Made by a program: the position numbers and the translations under genes. Source: Chitinophaga sp. MM2321 (GTDB lineage Bacteria > Bacteroidota > Bacteroidia > Chitinophagales > Chitinophagaceae). Taken from it: a DNA stretch of 64,000 nt. The stretch is taken from the NCBI RefSeq assembly GCF_964033635.1, contig NZ_OZ035533.1, positions 3,286,001 to 3,350,000 on the forward strand, in the 5' to 3' direction. Positions within the stretch are counted from its first letter, which is position 1. Every line of letters starts with the position of its first letter. The notes under the pieces were generated by a model. The model made no database searches and was not told the origin of the DNA. It worked only from the letters and a program-made list of their open reading frames with translations. Shown here one piece after another: positions 25,548 through 34,989 of this stretch.

Positions 25548-28500
25548 ATGAACAGAACAGTAAAAAACTGCTACCTGCTGGTAGCAGCTACCCTTGCTAT
25601 GCAAACAGGTTTTGCCGCTAGCCCGGTATTGCGCACCATGGTGGTACAAGCACAAAACACCGGCGTAATCAGCGGCATCGTCACAGCTGCCGACAACGGC
25701 GAACCCCTTCCCGGCGTAACCGTACGCATCAAAGGCAGCGCAAAAGGCGTATTAACTAATGCCTCCGGACACTTTACCATCACCGTATCCGGCAACAACA
25801 CCCTGCTTATATTCAGCTATACAGGTTTTGATCAGCAGGAGATTGCAGTACAAGGAAACATACCGCTGCAAATATCATTGAAACCCGCTTCCGGCAAACT
25901 GGATGAAGTGGTAGTGGTAGGTTACGGTCAACAGAAAAAAGTGAACCTCACCGGCGCCATCGCCTCCCTGGATCAGAAAGCATTGGCTAACCGTCCCATC
26001 ACCAATGCCACACAGGCATTGCAGGGACTTCCCGGCGTATATGTCAATCAATCCAAAGGCCGCCCCGGCGCCGACGGCGCCAGTATCCGCATCCGTGGTG
26101 TAGGCACTCTCAACAACAACGACCCGCTTGTATTAGTGGATGGCATTGAGTTTCCCCTCAGCGACATCAACCCCAACGACATCGAAAGCGTTACTGTATT
26201 GAAAGATGCCGCCTCCGCAGCCATCTACGGAAATCGTGCAGCCAATGGCGTTATACTGGTGAAAACCAGGACAGGTAAAGCAGGTAAGTTCCAGGTAGAC
26301 TACAACGGCTACGCAGGCTTTCAGCGTGCATCACAGCTGCCCACCGTTGTGACGGATGCGCTTACTTACATGGAAGGTAAAAACCGTGCCCTGGCCAACG
26401 AAGGCAAGCCTGCGGAGTATAGCCAGGCATTGCTCGATGAATACCGCAACGGCAAAGATCCTTACATCTACCCCAACACCAACTGGTTTGATGTGATGTT
26501 CCAGGATGCACCGATACAGGAACATAACCTGCGCTTCTCCGGCGGTAACGAAAAAACAGTGTTCGGCATATCCCTCGGATACCTTGACCAGCAAGGTATT
26601 CTCGTCAATACCGGCGCTAAAAAATATTCTATCAGCAGTAATATTACTTCTACGATTAACAGCAAACTGAAGATAGGCGCCAACCTGCTGGGCACTTACT
26701 GGCAAAGCCGCGAAGGCGCTTACACCTCCGATGAAGGAAATGGAGAAGGTGGCATCATGGGACTGATATACCGTGGCCTCCCCATGCAGATCCCCGTTGC
26801 ACAGGATGGCAGCTATGCAGATCAGTGGGTGCGCGTACCCGGACATAATTTCTTCCGTAATCCCTATGCACTGAGCTACGAAGGATTCCGGAAAAATAAT
26901 TCCCTTCGCTCGCTGGCCAATGTATTTGCTGAATACCAGCTACCCTTCGGAATCAGCTACAGGGTTACATTAGCGGTCAACATGCAGTTTACCCGCGAGA
27001 AATATGCCTACCCGCAGATCCTGCTCACCAACCCCAAAACAGGTGTACAAACTGCCATGGGCAACATCCCTGCGAGAGGCATTACACAGTCCAGTAAGGA
27101 CAGCATCAACATCACTAATTATCATACGCTCAACTACGATAAACAATTAGGCAAACATCACCTGGGCGGCCTGCTCGGTTTTAGTGTGGAATCATTCAGC
27201 GGCAGCGATTTCACAGCATCCAACCAGGGATACCTCGGCAACGAAATCACGGAACTCAATGGTGGCAGCACCTCGCCACAGGTGAATGGAAAATCTGCAC
27301 AATCAAAACTAGTATCCTATTTCGGCAGGTTCAATTACGACTATGCCGGGAAATACCTTGCGGAAGCCAGCTTCCGGTATGATGGCTCCTCCCGCTTTGC
27401 GCAAGGCCACCGCTGGGGCTTCTTCCCTTCCCTCTCCGCCGGTTGGCGCATCAGTGAAGAAAATTTTCTGAAACAACATCCTGTCATCTCCAATCTTAAG
27501 CTGCGTGGGTCCTGGGGGCGTTTAGGAAACCAGGGTATTCCGCTTTTTAGTTATGTAGATGGCGTGACCACCGGCAGGAACTACAACTTCACCGGCACCG
27601 TTGTGAGCGGCGCCGCTGTAACACAACTAAGCGATCCTAACGTTACCTGGGAAACCACCACCATGACTGACCTGGGGCTGGATGCAGGATTCTTCCGGGA
27701 TAAACTGACCCTGGAATTTGATGTGTATAATAAAGCTACCAGCAACATATTACGGCAGGTAAGCGTGCCCTCACAGGTGGGGAACCTCGCAGGTCCATTC
27801 CGCAACATCGGCAGCGTAAACAACAAAGGATATGAACTCACCGCAAATTACCGCGATCATATAGGACCCGTAGGCTATAATGTTGGCGCCAACATCGCAT
27901 TCCTGAAGAATGAAGTCACGGACCTTCGTGGAGCCGTGTACTATGATGGCACCACCATCATCCGCGAAGGCTCTCCTATCAATGCTTTCTACGGATTACA
28001 AGCCATCGGCTTGTTTCAGTCGGATGATGAAATCAAAGCATCGCCCACCCAGAATACAGTAACCAAACCCGGTGATATCAAATACAAAGACATTGATAAC
28101 AACGGTATCATCGATAACAACGACCGGGTAGTAATCGGCAACAGCATCCCAAAATACACGTACAGCTTTGTGTTGGGCCTCACCTACAAAGGTGTGGAGC
28201 TCACTGCTTTTTTCCAGGGTGTAAAGGATGCAGATACCTATGTAAACGGAAACCTCGCACAACCTTACCGCAACGGCGCAGGCGTTACACCGGAATGGCT
28301 TACAGATTCCTGGACACCTGAAAATCCTCAGGCAAGCCTTCCAAGACTCACTACCGCCAACGGCTATCCGCAGAATTTTCAGACCAGCAGCTTCTGGATT
28401 CAGGATGCTTCCTATCTCCGGTTAAAGAACATCCAATTGAGCTACAGCCTCCCGAAAAGATGGTTACAACGCGTTCATATCAGTGCGGTGAAAGTATTTG

Positions 28501-28631
28501 CAAACGGGCAAAACTGGCTCACCTTCAGCAAATTCAAACTGGGTGATCCTGAGCGGAACCTCACCAGGGGCGGACTGATAGACTATCCTATTGCGAAAAC
28601 AGCTACTGCCGGCATCAATGTTTCGTTTTAA
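25548..28631 (+). CDS. SusC-type TonB-dependent transporter (locus C)
   Basis: A 1027-residue outer-membrane transporter: signal peptide about 1-24, carboxypeptidase-regulatory-like domain about 40-115 (ISGIVTAADNGEPLPGVTVR), plug with VVVGYGQQKKVNLTGAI, PLVLVDGIEFPL and VTVLKDAASAAIYGNRAANG, and a barrel ending TAGINVSF. No STN domain, so control by a FecR/sigma pair is unlikely; no regulator gene is adjacent. It is followed after 26 nt by SusD and after that by a sulfatase, so this locus probably handles a sulfated glycan. The coding sequence looks more GC-rich than loci A and B. Confidence 0.93.
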   Translation: MNRTVKNCYLLVAATLAMQTGFAASPVLRTMVVQAQNTGVISGIVTAADNGEPLPGVTVRIKGSAKGVLTNASGHFTITVSGNNTLLIFSYTGFDQQEIAVQGNIPLQISLKPASGKLDEVVVVGYGQQKKVNLTGAIASLDQKALANRPITNATQALQGLPGVYVNQSKGRPGADGASIRIRGVGTLNNNDPLVLVDGIEFPLSDINPNDIESVTVLKDAASAAIYGNRAANGVILVKTRTGKAGKFQVDYNGYAGFQRASQLPTVVTDALTYMEGKNRALANEGKPAEYSQALLDEYRNGKDPYIYPNTNWFDVMFQDAPIQEHNLRFSGGNEKTVFGISLGYLDQQGILVNTGAKKYSISSNITSTINSKLKIGANLLGTYWQSREGAYTSDEGNGEGGIMGLIYRGLPMQIPVAQDGSYADQWVRVPGHNFFRNPYALSYEGFRKNNSLRSLANVFAEYQLPFGISYRVTLAVNMQFTREKYAYPQILLTNPKTGVQTAMGNIPARGITQSSKDSINITNYHTLNYDKQLGKHHLGGLLGFSVESFSGSDFTASNQGYLGNEITELNGGSTSPQVNGKSAQSKLVSYFGRFNYDYAGKYLAEASFRYDGSSRFAQGHRWGFFPSLSAGWRISEENFLKQHPVISNLKLRGSWGRLGNQGIPLFSYVDGVTTGRNYNFTGTVVSGAAVTQLSDPNVTWETTTMTDLGLDAGFFRDKLTLEFDVYNKATSNILRQVSVPSQVGNLAGPFRNIGSVNNKGYELTANYRDHIGPVGYNVGANIAFLKNEVTDLRGAVYYDGTTIIREGSPINAFYGLQAIGLFQSDDEIKASPTQNTVTKPGDIKYKDIDNNGIIDNNDRVVIGNSIPKYTYSFVLGLTYKGVELTAFFQGVKDADTYVNGNLAQPYRNGAGVTPEWLTDSWTPENPQASLPRLTTANGYPQNFQTSSFWIQDASYLRLKNIQLSYSLPKRWLQRVHISAVKVFANGQNWLTFSKFKLGDPERNLTRGGLIDYPIAKTATAGINVSF

Positions 28632-28657
28632 TTCACCCCGATCTTTTCTACAAAAAA

Positions 28658-30181
28658 ATGAATCTCATCATGCAACGATATTATAACTTACTTTTTCTGA
28701 TTGTGGTGATCACCAGCTCCTGCGGAGACAGGTTCCTGGATGTAACACCCACTGATCGTTTTACAACAGATACCTACTGGAAAACACGCGAACATGCAGA
28801 AGCTGCACTGAATGCCACTTATGCAGCACTCCTGCAAACCGGTCTCTATGGCGGCAATACACCCGTGATGCTGGAAACCATCACCCCCAATGCGTACAGC
28901 TATAGCAGCGATTATAATAAAATTGCAGAAGGTATTCACGACGCTGCCAACGCTTCTATTGTCAACACCACCTGGAAATCCGCCTACACGGGCATTGGCC
29001 GCGCCAACAACCTGCTGGCTCATATCGATGCCATCAGTATGGACAGCACTCTCAAACAACAGTACAAAGCGGAAGCAAAGTTTTTGCGGGCGGTCTTTTA
29101 TTTTCCGCTGTGGAATCTTTTTGGCGGTGCTCCGCTCATCCTGGACCCACCGGATTTTGCTACGCAGTCCACCCTCCCGCGTAACGATACCACTGCCCTG
29201 CTCACACAAATACTGAAAGACCTGGACGAATCCCTGGCAGCACTTCCGGCTGCACCTTCCGGCAACGACAAAGGGCATGCTACCAAAGGTGCTGCCCTGG
29301 CCTTTAAAGCAAAAGTGCTGTTATACGCAGGCCGCTACCAGGAAGCTGCCGATGCTGCCAGAACCGTGATCAACAGCAAAGTTTTCAGCCTGTATCCTGA
29401 TTACAGGGCGTTGTTCTACCTTGAAAATGAAGGCAACACAGAAGTGATCTTTGATGCACAGTTTAAATCCCCGGAGTTTACGCATGGCATGGATATAGCA
29501 CTGGATGAATACAACAGCGTAGCGCCATTACCCGATGTCATCAATGACTATTATGCTATTGATGGAAAACCTATCAGCATGTCTGCAAAATATGATGCGG
29601 CCCATCCTTATGAAAACCGGGACCCACGGCTGCAACAGACGTATACGGTTATTGGCAGTCAATACAAAGGCGCCATCGTAAAAGAAGGACAATATCCCCG
29701 TACCGGCTACGGACAGAAAAAATATACGGTGTACAAAGACAATGTAAAACCACCGGCTACTATTGCAGACGGGCAGTCGGAGTTAAACTATATCATCCTC
29801 CGTTATGCAGATGTATTACTGATGTATGCCGAAGCACAGAATGAAGCCACCGGACCTGACGCTTCTATATACAGCGCATTACACGAGATCCGTTTTCGTG
29901 CAGGCATGCCCGATATCAGCACTGGGCTGAGTAAGGAACTGCTCCGCACGGAAATACGCCATGAACGCCGTATTGAGCTGGCTGGCGAAGGATTGTATTA
30001 CTTTGATATCCGGCGATGGAAAACTGCTGCTGCGCTGATGACCACCGATATTTATAATTATAAAGGTGAACGACTCGACACAAGAACATTCAACCCGCTA
30101 CGTGATTACCTTTGGCCGGTACCATCCATAGCCATACAGGAAAATCCACAGCTCACACAGAATAATAATTACGGTAAATAA
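28658..30181 (+). CDS. SusD/RagB-type lipoprotein (locus C)
   Basis: A 507-residue surface lipoprotein. The lipobox is LIVVITSSC; ATG 28670 (MQRYYNLLF) is an alternative start that shortens the signal sequence by four residues. Family hallmarks include AEAKFLRAVFYFPLWNLFGG (about residue 135), the TPR-like middle region, LRYADVLLMYAEAQNEA (about 390) and ERRIELAGEGLYYFDIRRWK (about 440). It should form the lid of the SusC channel encoded 26 nt upstream. The sulfatase gene begins 9 nt after its stop. Confidence 0.93.
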   Translation: MNLIMQRYYNLLFLIVVITSSCGDRFLDVTPTDRFTTDTYWKTREHAEAALNATYAALLQTGLYGGNTPVMLETITPNAYSYSSDYNKIAEGIHDAANASIVNTTWKSAYTGIGRANNLLAHIDAISMDSTLKQQYKAEAKFLRAVFYFPLWNLFGGAPLILDPPDFATQSTLPRNDTTALLTQILKDLDESLAALPAAPSGNDKGHATKGAALAFKAKVLLYAGRYQEAADAARTVINSKVFSLYPDYRALFYLENEGNTEVIFDAQFKSPEFTHGMDIALDEYNSVAPLPDVINDYYAIDGKPISMSAKYDAAHPYENRDPRLQQTYTVIGSQYKGAIVKEGQYPRTGYGQKKYTVYKDNVKPPATIADGQSELNYIILRYADVLLMYAEAQNEATGPDASIYSALHEIRFRAGMPDISTGLSKELLRTEIRHERRIELAGEGLYYFDIRRWKTAAALMTTDIYNYKGERLDTRTFNPLRDYLWPVPSIAIQENPQLTQNNNYGK

Positions 30182-30190
30182 TATATAACA

Positions 30191-31600
30191 ATGATGAATA
30201 CACGAAATTTAACGGTACTCCTGTTCCTGCTGCTATCAGAACTTCCGGCGCTTGCGCAGCAAAAGCAACAGCCCAATATCATTTTTGTGGTGGCTGATGA
30301 TCTTGGTTATGGCAATCTTACCAGTTTCAATCCGGCCAGCAAAATACCAACCCCTAATATTGACAGGCTCGCTGCTGAAGGCACGAAGTTCACCCGTTTT
30401 TATTCAGGCAATACAGTGTGTGCGCCCAGCCGCTGTGCATTGATGACCGGTAAGCATATGGGCCATGCCTATATCCGGGGCAATACCCGCGAACCCCTGC
30501 GTCCACAGGATACCACCCTTGCGCAGCTATTACAGGCTGGCGGTTATACCACCGGTATGTTTGGTAAATGGGGACTGGGAGCAGAAGATACAGAAGGCGC
30601 CCCGGAAAATAAAGGATGGAATGCCTTCTATGGTTATCTCGATCAGGGTCATGCACACAGCTATTACACCGATCATCTCTTTGAATTACAAAACGGGCAT
30701 ACGGTAAGGGTAAATAAAGATACCAGTCTTTACTCCGATGAGCTGATCATACAGAAAGCATTGGGCTTTATCAAAGAAAATAAAAGCAAGCCCTTCTTTC
30801 TTTATCTTCCCCTCACCATTCCGCATGCGGAACTGCATGTTCCGGCTACCTATGTACAGCGGTTTCAAAATGCCGACGGCAGCAGTAAACTGGGGCCGGA
30901 AACACCTTTCATACAGCCAAAGGGATCACGATACCGCTCACAAAGTCAGCCCCATGCCGCCTTTGCAGGGATGGTTACCCGGCTGGATGAAGACGTAAGC
31001 CGTGTACTGGCACTGGTAAAAGACCTCGGACTGGATGACAACACCTACATCTTCTTCACGAGTGATAACGGCCCACATAAAGAAGGCGGCGCCGATCCCG
31101 TATTCTTCAACAGCAGCGGACCTTTACGTGGGATCAAACGTGATCTCTACGAAGGTGGTATTCGTGTGCCCCTGCTCGTTAGAGCGCCGGGTAAAGTACC
31201 TGCCGGTGTTGTACGGGATGACATCTGGGCTTTCTGGGATGTGCTGCCCACCCTCTGCGGACTTGCAGGCGCGCCTGCGCCGGGCAATATAGACGGGATC
31301 TCCTTTACGCCTGCCATTGCCGGCAAAAAGCAGGTAAAACAACATCCTTATCTATACTGGCAATTCAATGAAAAAACACTGAAAGAAGCGGTGATACAAG
31401 GCGACTGGAAACTCGTGCGGCTCAAAAACAAAGGAATTCCGGAAGTGGTTGAGCTCTACAATCTGCGGACAGATATTGGCGAAAAAAACAACCTCGCAGC
31501 CTCACAGCCAGCCAGGGTAAAACAACTTTATGCCTTAACCAAACAAGCTAAAACACCAGCAGAAAACAAATTATTTGATTGGTCAGATATGGAAGAATAA
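30191..31600 (+). CDS. Secreted S1-type sulfatase
   Basis: A 469-residue type I sulfatase with a signal peptide (about 1-23). The formylglycine motif CAPSR is at 77-81 in the cysteine form, so C77 must be converted to formylglycine by a maturation enzyme that is not encoded in this window. Metal-binding residues are visible in VVADDLGYG (D36, D37) and TSDNGPH. It removes sulfate groups from glycans or other sulfate esters; the substrate is not evident. It lies 9 nt after SusD and is the last gene of locus C, followed by a hairpin at 31607-31628. Confidence 0.9.
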   Translation: MMNTRNLTVLLFLLLSELPALAQQKQQPNIIFVVADDLGYGNLTSFNPASKIPTPNIDRLAAEGTKFTRFYSGNTVCAPSRCALMTGKHMGHAYIRGNTREPLRPQDTTLAQLLQAGGYTTGMFGKWGLGAEDTEGAPENKGWNAFYGYLDQGHAHSYYTDHLFELQNGHTVRVNKDTSLYSDELIIQKALGFIKENKSKPFFLYLPLTIPHAELHVPATYVQRFQNADGSSKLGPETPFIQPKGSRYRSQSQPHAAFAGMVTRLDEDVSRVLALVKDLGLDDNTYIFFTSDNGPHKEGGADPVFFNSSGPLRGIKRDLYEGGIRVPLLVRAPGKVPAGVVRDDIWAFWDVLPTLCGLAGAPAPGNIDGISFTPAIAGKKQVKQHPYLYWQFNEKTLKEAVIQGDWKLVRLKNKGIPEVVELYNLRTDIGEKNNLAASQPARVKQLYALTKQAKTPAENKLFDWSDMEE

Positions 31601-31606
31601 GGAGAA

Positions 31607-31628
31607 AACGCCAAACAATTGTGGCGTT
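31607..31628 (+). terminator. Possible terminator after the sulfatase gene
   Basis: AACGCCA (31607-31613) and TGGCGTT (31622-31628) form a perfect 7-bp stem with an 8-nt loop, 6 nt after the sulfatase stop. The T-run after it is weak. Confidence 0.45.
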
Positions 31629-31670
31629 GCAGATGTTCTTTGATTGGCCCCGAAATCGGGCTGACACAGT

Positions 31671-32141
31671 ATGGAAACAGCTAACATCACTAAACATCTG
31701 CAAGTACCTGTAGCAGCCGGTACCGCTTACACAAAATTTGTGTATGAGATCAACGAATGGTGGCCCAGAGCTTATACCTGGTCACAGGACAAACTGATCA
31801 ATCTGCGCATTCACCCGGAAGTAAACGGATTGTGTACAGAAGCAGGCCCTTACGATTTTCGTTGCGATTGGGGCCGGGTGATCCATATTAAGGAAGGCGC
31901 TAGTATCGCCTTTCTCTGGCAGGTAGGCCCTTCCCGTGTGCCGGAACCCGATCCTGACAAAGCCAGTGAGGTGTTCCTGCATTTCATTCCGGAAGGCGCC
32001 AACAAGGCGAAGATTGATTTCGGTCACCGACATTTTGATAACCACGGCGAAGGTGCCGCCGAATACAGGGAGGCACTGAATGCCCCCGAAGGCTGGGATC
32101 TGATCCTGGATTGTTATATCAAATATTGCAACGAAAAATAA
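31671..32141 (+). CDS. SRPBCC (AHSA1-like) domain protein
   Basis: A 156-residue soluble protein with the START/Bet v1-like fold of activator-of-Hsp90-ATPase homologues: ITKHLQVPVAAGTAYTKFVYEINEWWP at the start, WGRVIHIKEGASIAFLWQVG in the middle, HFIPEGANKAKIDFGHRHF and a C-terminal helix (GWDLILDCYIKYC). Members bind small hydrophobic ligands or act as polyketide cyclase-like proteins; function here unknown. A strong hairpin starts at its stop codon. Confidence 0.82.
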   Translation: METANITKHLQVPVAAGTAYTKFVYEINEWWPRAYTWSQDKLINLRIHPEVNGLCTEAGPYDFRCDWGRVIHIKEGASIAFLWQVGPSRVPEPDPDKASEVFLHFIPEGANKAKIDFGHRHFDNHGEGAAEYREALNAPEGWDLILDCYIKYCNEK

Positions 32142-32188
32142 AGGGGTTACTCACTGCCTGTGCCCGAACAGTCAGCAAGTAACCCCTT
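32141..32188. terminator. Bidirectional terminator between SRPBCC and DinB genes
   Basis: AAGGGGTTACT (32141-32151) and AGTAACCCCTT (32178-32188) form an 11-bp stem. T-rich sequence follows on both strands, fitting termination of the plus-strand SRPBCC gene and the minus-strand DinB gene. Confidence 0.75.
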
Positions 32189-32297
32189 AAATATTTAATT
32201 ATTACTGATTTTGATACGTAGATATTTTGTTTCCATGGAAGATATATCACAGCAACAAAATAGCTACATCCCTAAATTCGTAAATAACTAAATACTG

Positions 32298-32792
32298 TTA
32301 ATCTTCGTCCGCGCTGGGCCCGTAACTACCAGGGATCGGAATGTCAAGTAACCGTAGAAATACACCTAGTTGTGCCCGATGGTGTACAATCTGGCAATAC
32401 GTCATCCGGAGTACTTCCGCTTTACTTCTGATGCTGATGATGTGGTCACCATTACGCATTGTCCAGTTTTCTCCTAACTGTTCTTCCGTGGCTGCTTCCA
32501 GGTGTTTTCTACCATCTACCAGCGATGTTTCAAAAAAAGCCATCAGCTCCCCACTGTTCTTTAGTGGAGCCGGTTTATAATCGTATTTGGAGAAATCCAG
32601 CTCATCGGTGGTCAATGTCATTGATACCCAGGTTGGCAGTTCAGCTACATGCGTAGCCAACCGTAGCAGGCTCATACTTTTTTCATGCGGCTGCCAGTCG
32701 TATTTATCTTCCGGCACACGTTGCAGCATTTTACGGGTAGTAACTGCTTCCTCCTCCATTTCTTTCAGGAGTGATTGAATAGTGTTTGACAT
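32298..32792 (-). CDS. DinB-family four-helix protein
   Basis: A 164-residue protein of the DinB/YfiT-like fold, often a metal-dependent thiol transferase or of unknown function. Visible features: KDYDWQPHEKSMSL-type helix (here KYDWQPHEKSMSLLRLATHV, with H at the end of helix 2) and QIVHHRAQLGVFLRLLDIPIPGSYGPS at the C-terminus, with the paired histidines that usually bind metal. It stands alone, terminated by the hairpin at 32141-32188. Confidence 0.87.
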   Translation of the reverse strand: MSNTIQSLLKEMEEEAVTTRKMLQRVPEDKYDWQPHEKSMSLLRLATHVAELPTWVSMTLTTDELDFSKYDYKPAPLKNSGELMAFFETSLVDGRKHLEAATEEQLGENWTMRNGDHIISIRSKAEVLRMTYCQIVHHRAQLGVFLRLLDIPIPGSYGPSADED

Positions 32793-32909
32793 GAGGGTAA
32801 TTTTTTTGTTGTTGATACAAAGTAAAAACAGGCAAGTGACAACCCTATGTCAGCAGGAAGCAGAAAAATTTTTATTTTTTTTAAAAGACAACCAGGAATA
32901 CCTGTTTTC

Positions 32910-34952
32910 TTACAGCGCAACCGCAATCCCGCCGAAAAAGCTCCGCCCCGGGGCTGCGTTATAATACCGCTCTCCTACCGCATTCAGGTCATTTCCCAGG
33001 CTATACCGCTGGTCCAGCAGGTTGTCTGCCCCCACCTGTATGGTAACGCTGCGCCCTTTTGCACAGGCAATACGCCAGCCGGCCTTGCATTGCAACAGGT
33101 GATAAGGTCGCGCATAGGCGCTGTTGGCATCATTTAAAGGAATATTACTGGTAAAATTATGTGTCAGATAAAGATAAGTATGATGTGGAAAATTCATTAA
33201 CAGGCTGCTTACCACAACGTGCTGCGGCACACCCGTAAGCCTGTTGCCGGAAAAATCCTTGCCTGCGCTGACATAATCACGGAAAGAGAAATCGCTCAGT
33301 GTATAGCTTTCCCGCCATTCCATACCACGGATCACGCCATGCTGCCGTACGGGCAGAATGGGAAGCGCGCCCATTATTTCCAGTCCGGTCTGGTTTACAC
33401 CACCGGCATTCACAAAAAACTCCTCGCCATTATCATGCAGCTTACGTACAATGGCATCCTTCATACGATAATGGAATACGGCTGCATCCAGCATATACCG
33501 CTGTGATGCCGGTAGTATCCGGAGCCCTGCTTCATAGTTCCAGCCTGTTTCCGGGCGCAGGGAGGTGTTGATAATATTATCTGACGCCCGTACCTCTGCG
33601 GTGGCCGGTGGCGAGTAGCCACGGCTCACGGTAAGACGGCCGGTAGCCTGGTCATTGATAAGATAGGATAACGAAACCCGCGGCATGAACTGGGGAGAAA
33701 ACGTCATCTTCGTGTGCCCGTTTTCGTTATAGGTGTAATAATAGTAGTTCATACTTCCCGCCGCTTCCAGTGTCCAGTTATGCAGATCTGCATGGAACCT
33801 TGAAAAGAAGAAATGCTGACCGGCGGTGAGTTTATCCGCTACCTGCAACGTGTCCTTCTTACCCTGCCGGTTGCCATAATTGGCAATATCAGTGCTGGTT
33901 TGCTGCAACTCCATACCGGCATACCATTTCCATTTCAGCGGAGAGGAGCTGGTGGCGCTATTCAGCAGTGCCAGGTAGGTACGGAAGCCGATTGTATTTT
34001 CATCCCTTACTTCATAGTTGGTGATAAAGGGATTTTCGAAATGGGTATTGGCGCCGAAAACGGTCAGTACATGTTGCCACCGGCTGCTTAGCTGCGCCTC
34101 ATGTACCAGTCCGCCTTGCAGGGTGCGGTTGTTAATGCCGGCCTTTTGCGTAACAGCGCCGGGCAGCGTGTTGGTAGCCGGTCTGGCTGCCTTGGGATTG
34201 GCTTCAAACTGTGCCAGCGTCAGGCCGCCGGGTGTGCGGTAATCGAGATCGGCATAAAAAGCCAGCATCTTCAATACATACCCGGGCCGGTATTCCCATC
34301 GCTGTCCTATCTGTGTATAGGACCGTTTCATGGCGCTGTTTTCCCGGTAACCATCGGATTGCTGGTAGCCGTGGAATACCTGCAACCCATAATTCCCGAA
34401 TTGTTGCTGATAGGCAGCCGTAGCATGCAACAGCCCATAGCTGCCACCCTGTATCTGCGCCTGGAAGTGTGTACTGTCCGTAGGCGGAGGCATCAGATCC
34501 AGCCGGATCACGCCGCCCGAATTAGCGCCAAACAGGCTACCATCCGGGCCTTTCAGGATTTCCGCCTGTCCAACCGCCGCAGGGTCCAGCAGGTTGAAAT
34601 AGGTATTACCACCTGCATCTGTGAATGGCATTTCATTCATATATATTTTCACGTTGCGGATCCCGAAAGGAGAGCGCAACAGGCTACCGCGAACGGATAA
34701 ACGATAACTTCCCGGTGAGCGTTCTTCCATTCGTACGCCCGCAATGGTATTAAAAGCGGGCACCAGGGAAGCGCCTTGCTGCAACTGTAGCTGCGCAGGC
34801 GACAACACACTCACGGTGGTGGGTAAACGCTGTAACCGTTCAGTAGACAAGTAGGACTTCACAACTACCTCTTCCAACTGATGCAGGGTGTCCTGCTGGG
34901 CAGCAAGTGAGGTGGCAAATAGCAAAAATAAAAAAGTAAAAAAATAACGCAT
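32910..34952 (-). CDS. TonB-dependent outer-membrane receptor (FecA/siderophore type)
   Basis: A 680-residue receptor with a signal peptide (about 1-18), a TonB-box-like stretch LEEVVVKSY (about 26-34), a plug (about 40-165, with AGVRMEERSPGSYRLSVRGS and EILKGPDGSLFGANSGGVI) and a barrel ending GGIAVAL. It is clearly shorter than SusC proteins and lacks the carboxypeptidase-like and STN domains, so it is of the classic metal-chelate receptor type rather than SusC. It starts 37 nt after the stop of the diadenylate-cyclase-like gene and is probably cotranscribed with it. Ligand unknown. Confidence 0.88.
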   Translation of the reverse strand: MRYFFTFLFLLFATSLAAQQDTLHQLEEVVVKSYLSTERLQRLPTTVSVLSPAQLQLQQGASLVPAFNTIAGVRMEERSPGSYRLSVRGSLLRSPFGIRNVKIYMNEMPFTDAGGNTYFNLLDPAAVGQAEILKGPDGSLFGANSGGVIRLDLMPPPTDSTHFQAQIQGGSYGLLHATAAYQQQFGNYGLQVFHGYQQSDGYRENSAMKRSYTQIGQRWEYRPGYVLKMLAFYADLDYRTPGGLTLAQFEANPKAARPATNTLPGAVTQKAGINNRTLQGGLVHEAQLSSRWQHVLTVFGANTHFENPFITNYEVRDENTIGFRTYLALLNSATSSSPLKWKWYAGMELQQTSTDIANYGNRQGKKDTLQVADKLTAGQHFFFSRFHADLHNWTLEAAGSMNYYYYTYNENGHTKMTFSPQFMPRVSLSYLINDQATGRLTVSRGYSPPATAEVRASDNIINTSLRPETGWNYEAGLRILPASQRYMLDAAVFHYRMKDAIVRKLHDNGEEFFVNAGGVNQTGLEIMGALPILPVRQHGVIRGMEWRESYTLSDFSFRDYVSAGKDFSGNRLTGVPQHVVVSSLLMNFPHHTYLYLTHNFTSNIPLNDANSAYARPYHLLQCKAGWRIACAKGRSVTIQVGADNLLDQRYSLGNDLNAVGERYYNAAPGRSFFGGIAVAL

Positions 34953-34989
34953 AGTGTACAGGATGTAATGATGTGATATGGTGAATAAT

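Noticed and set aside
34101..34700. 199-codon open frame opposite the TonB receptor
   Set aside because: It is a shadow of the real gene in a GC-richer region. It has no start context and no domain.
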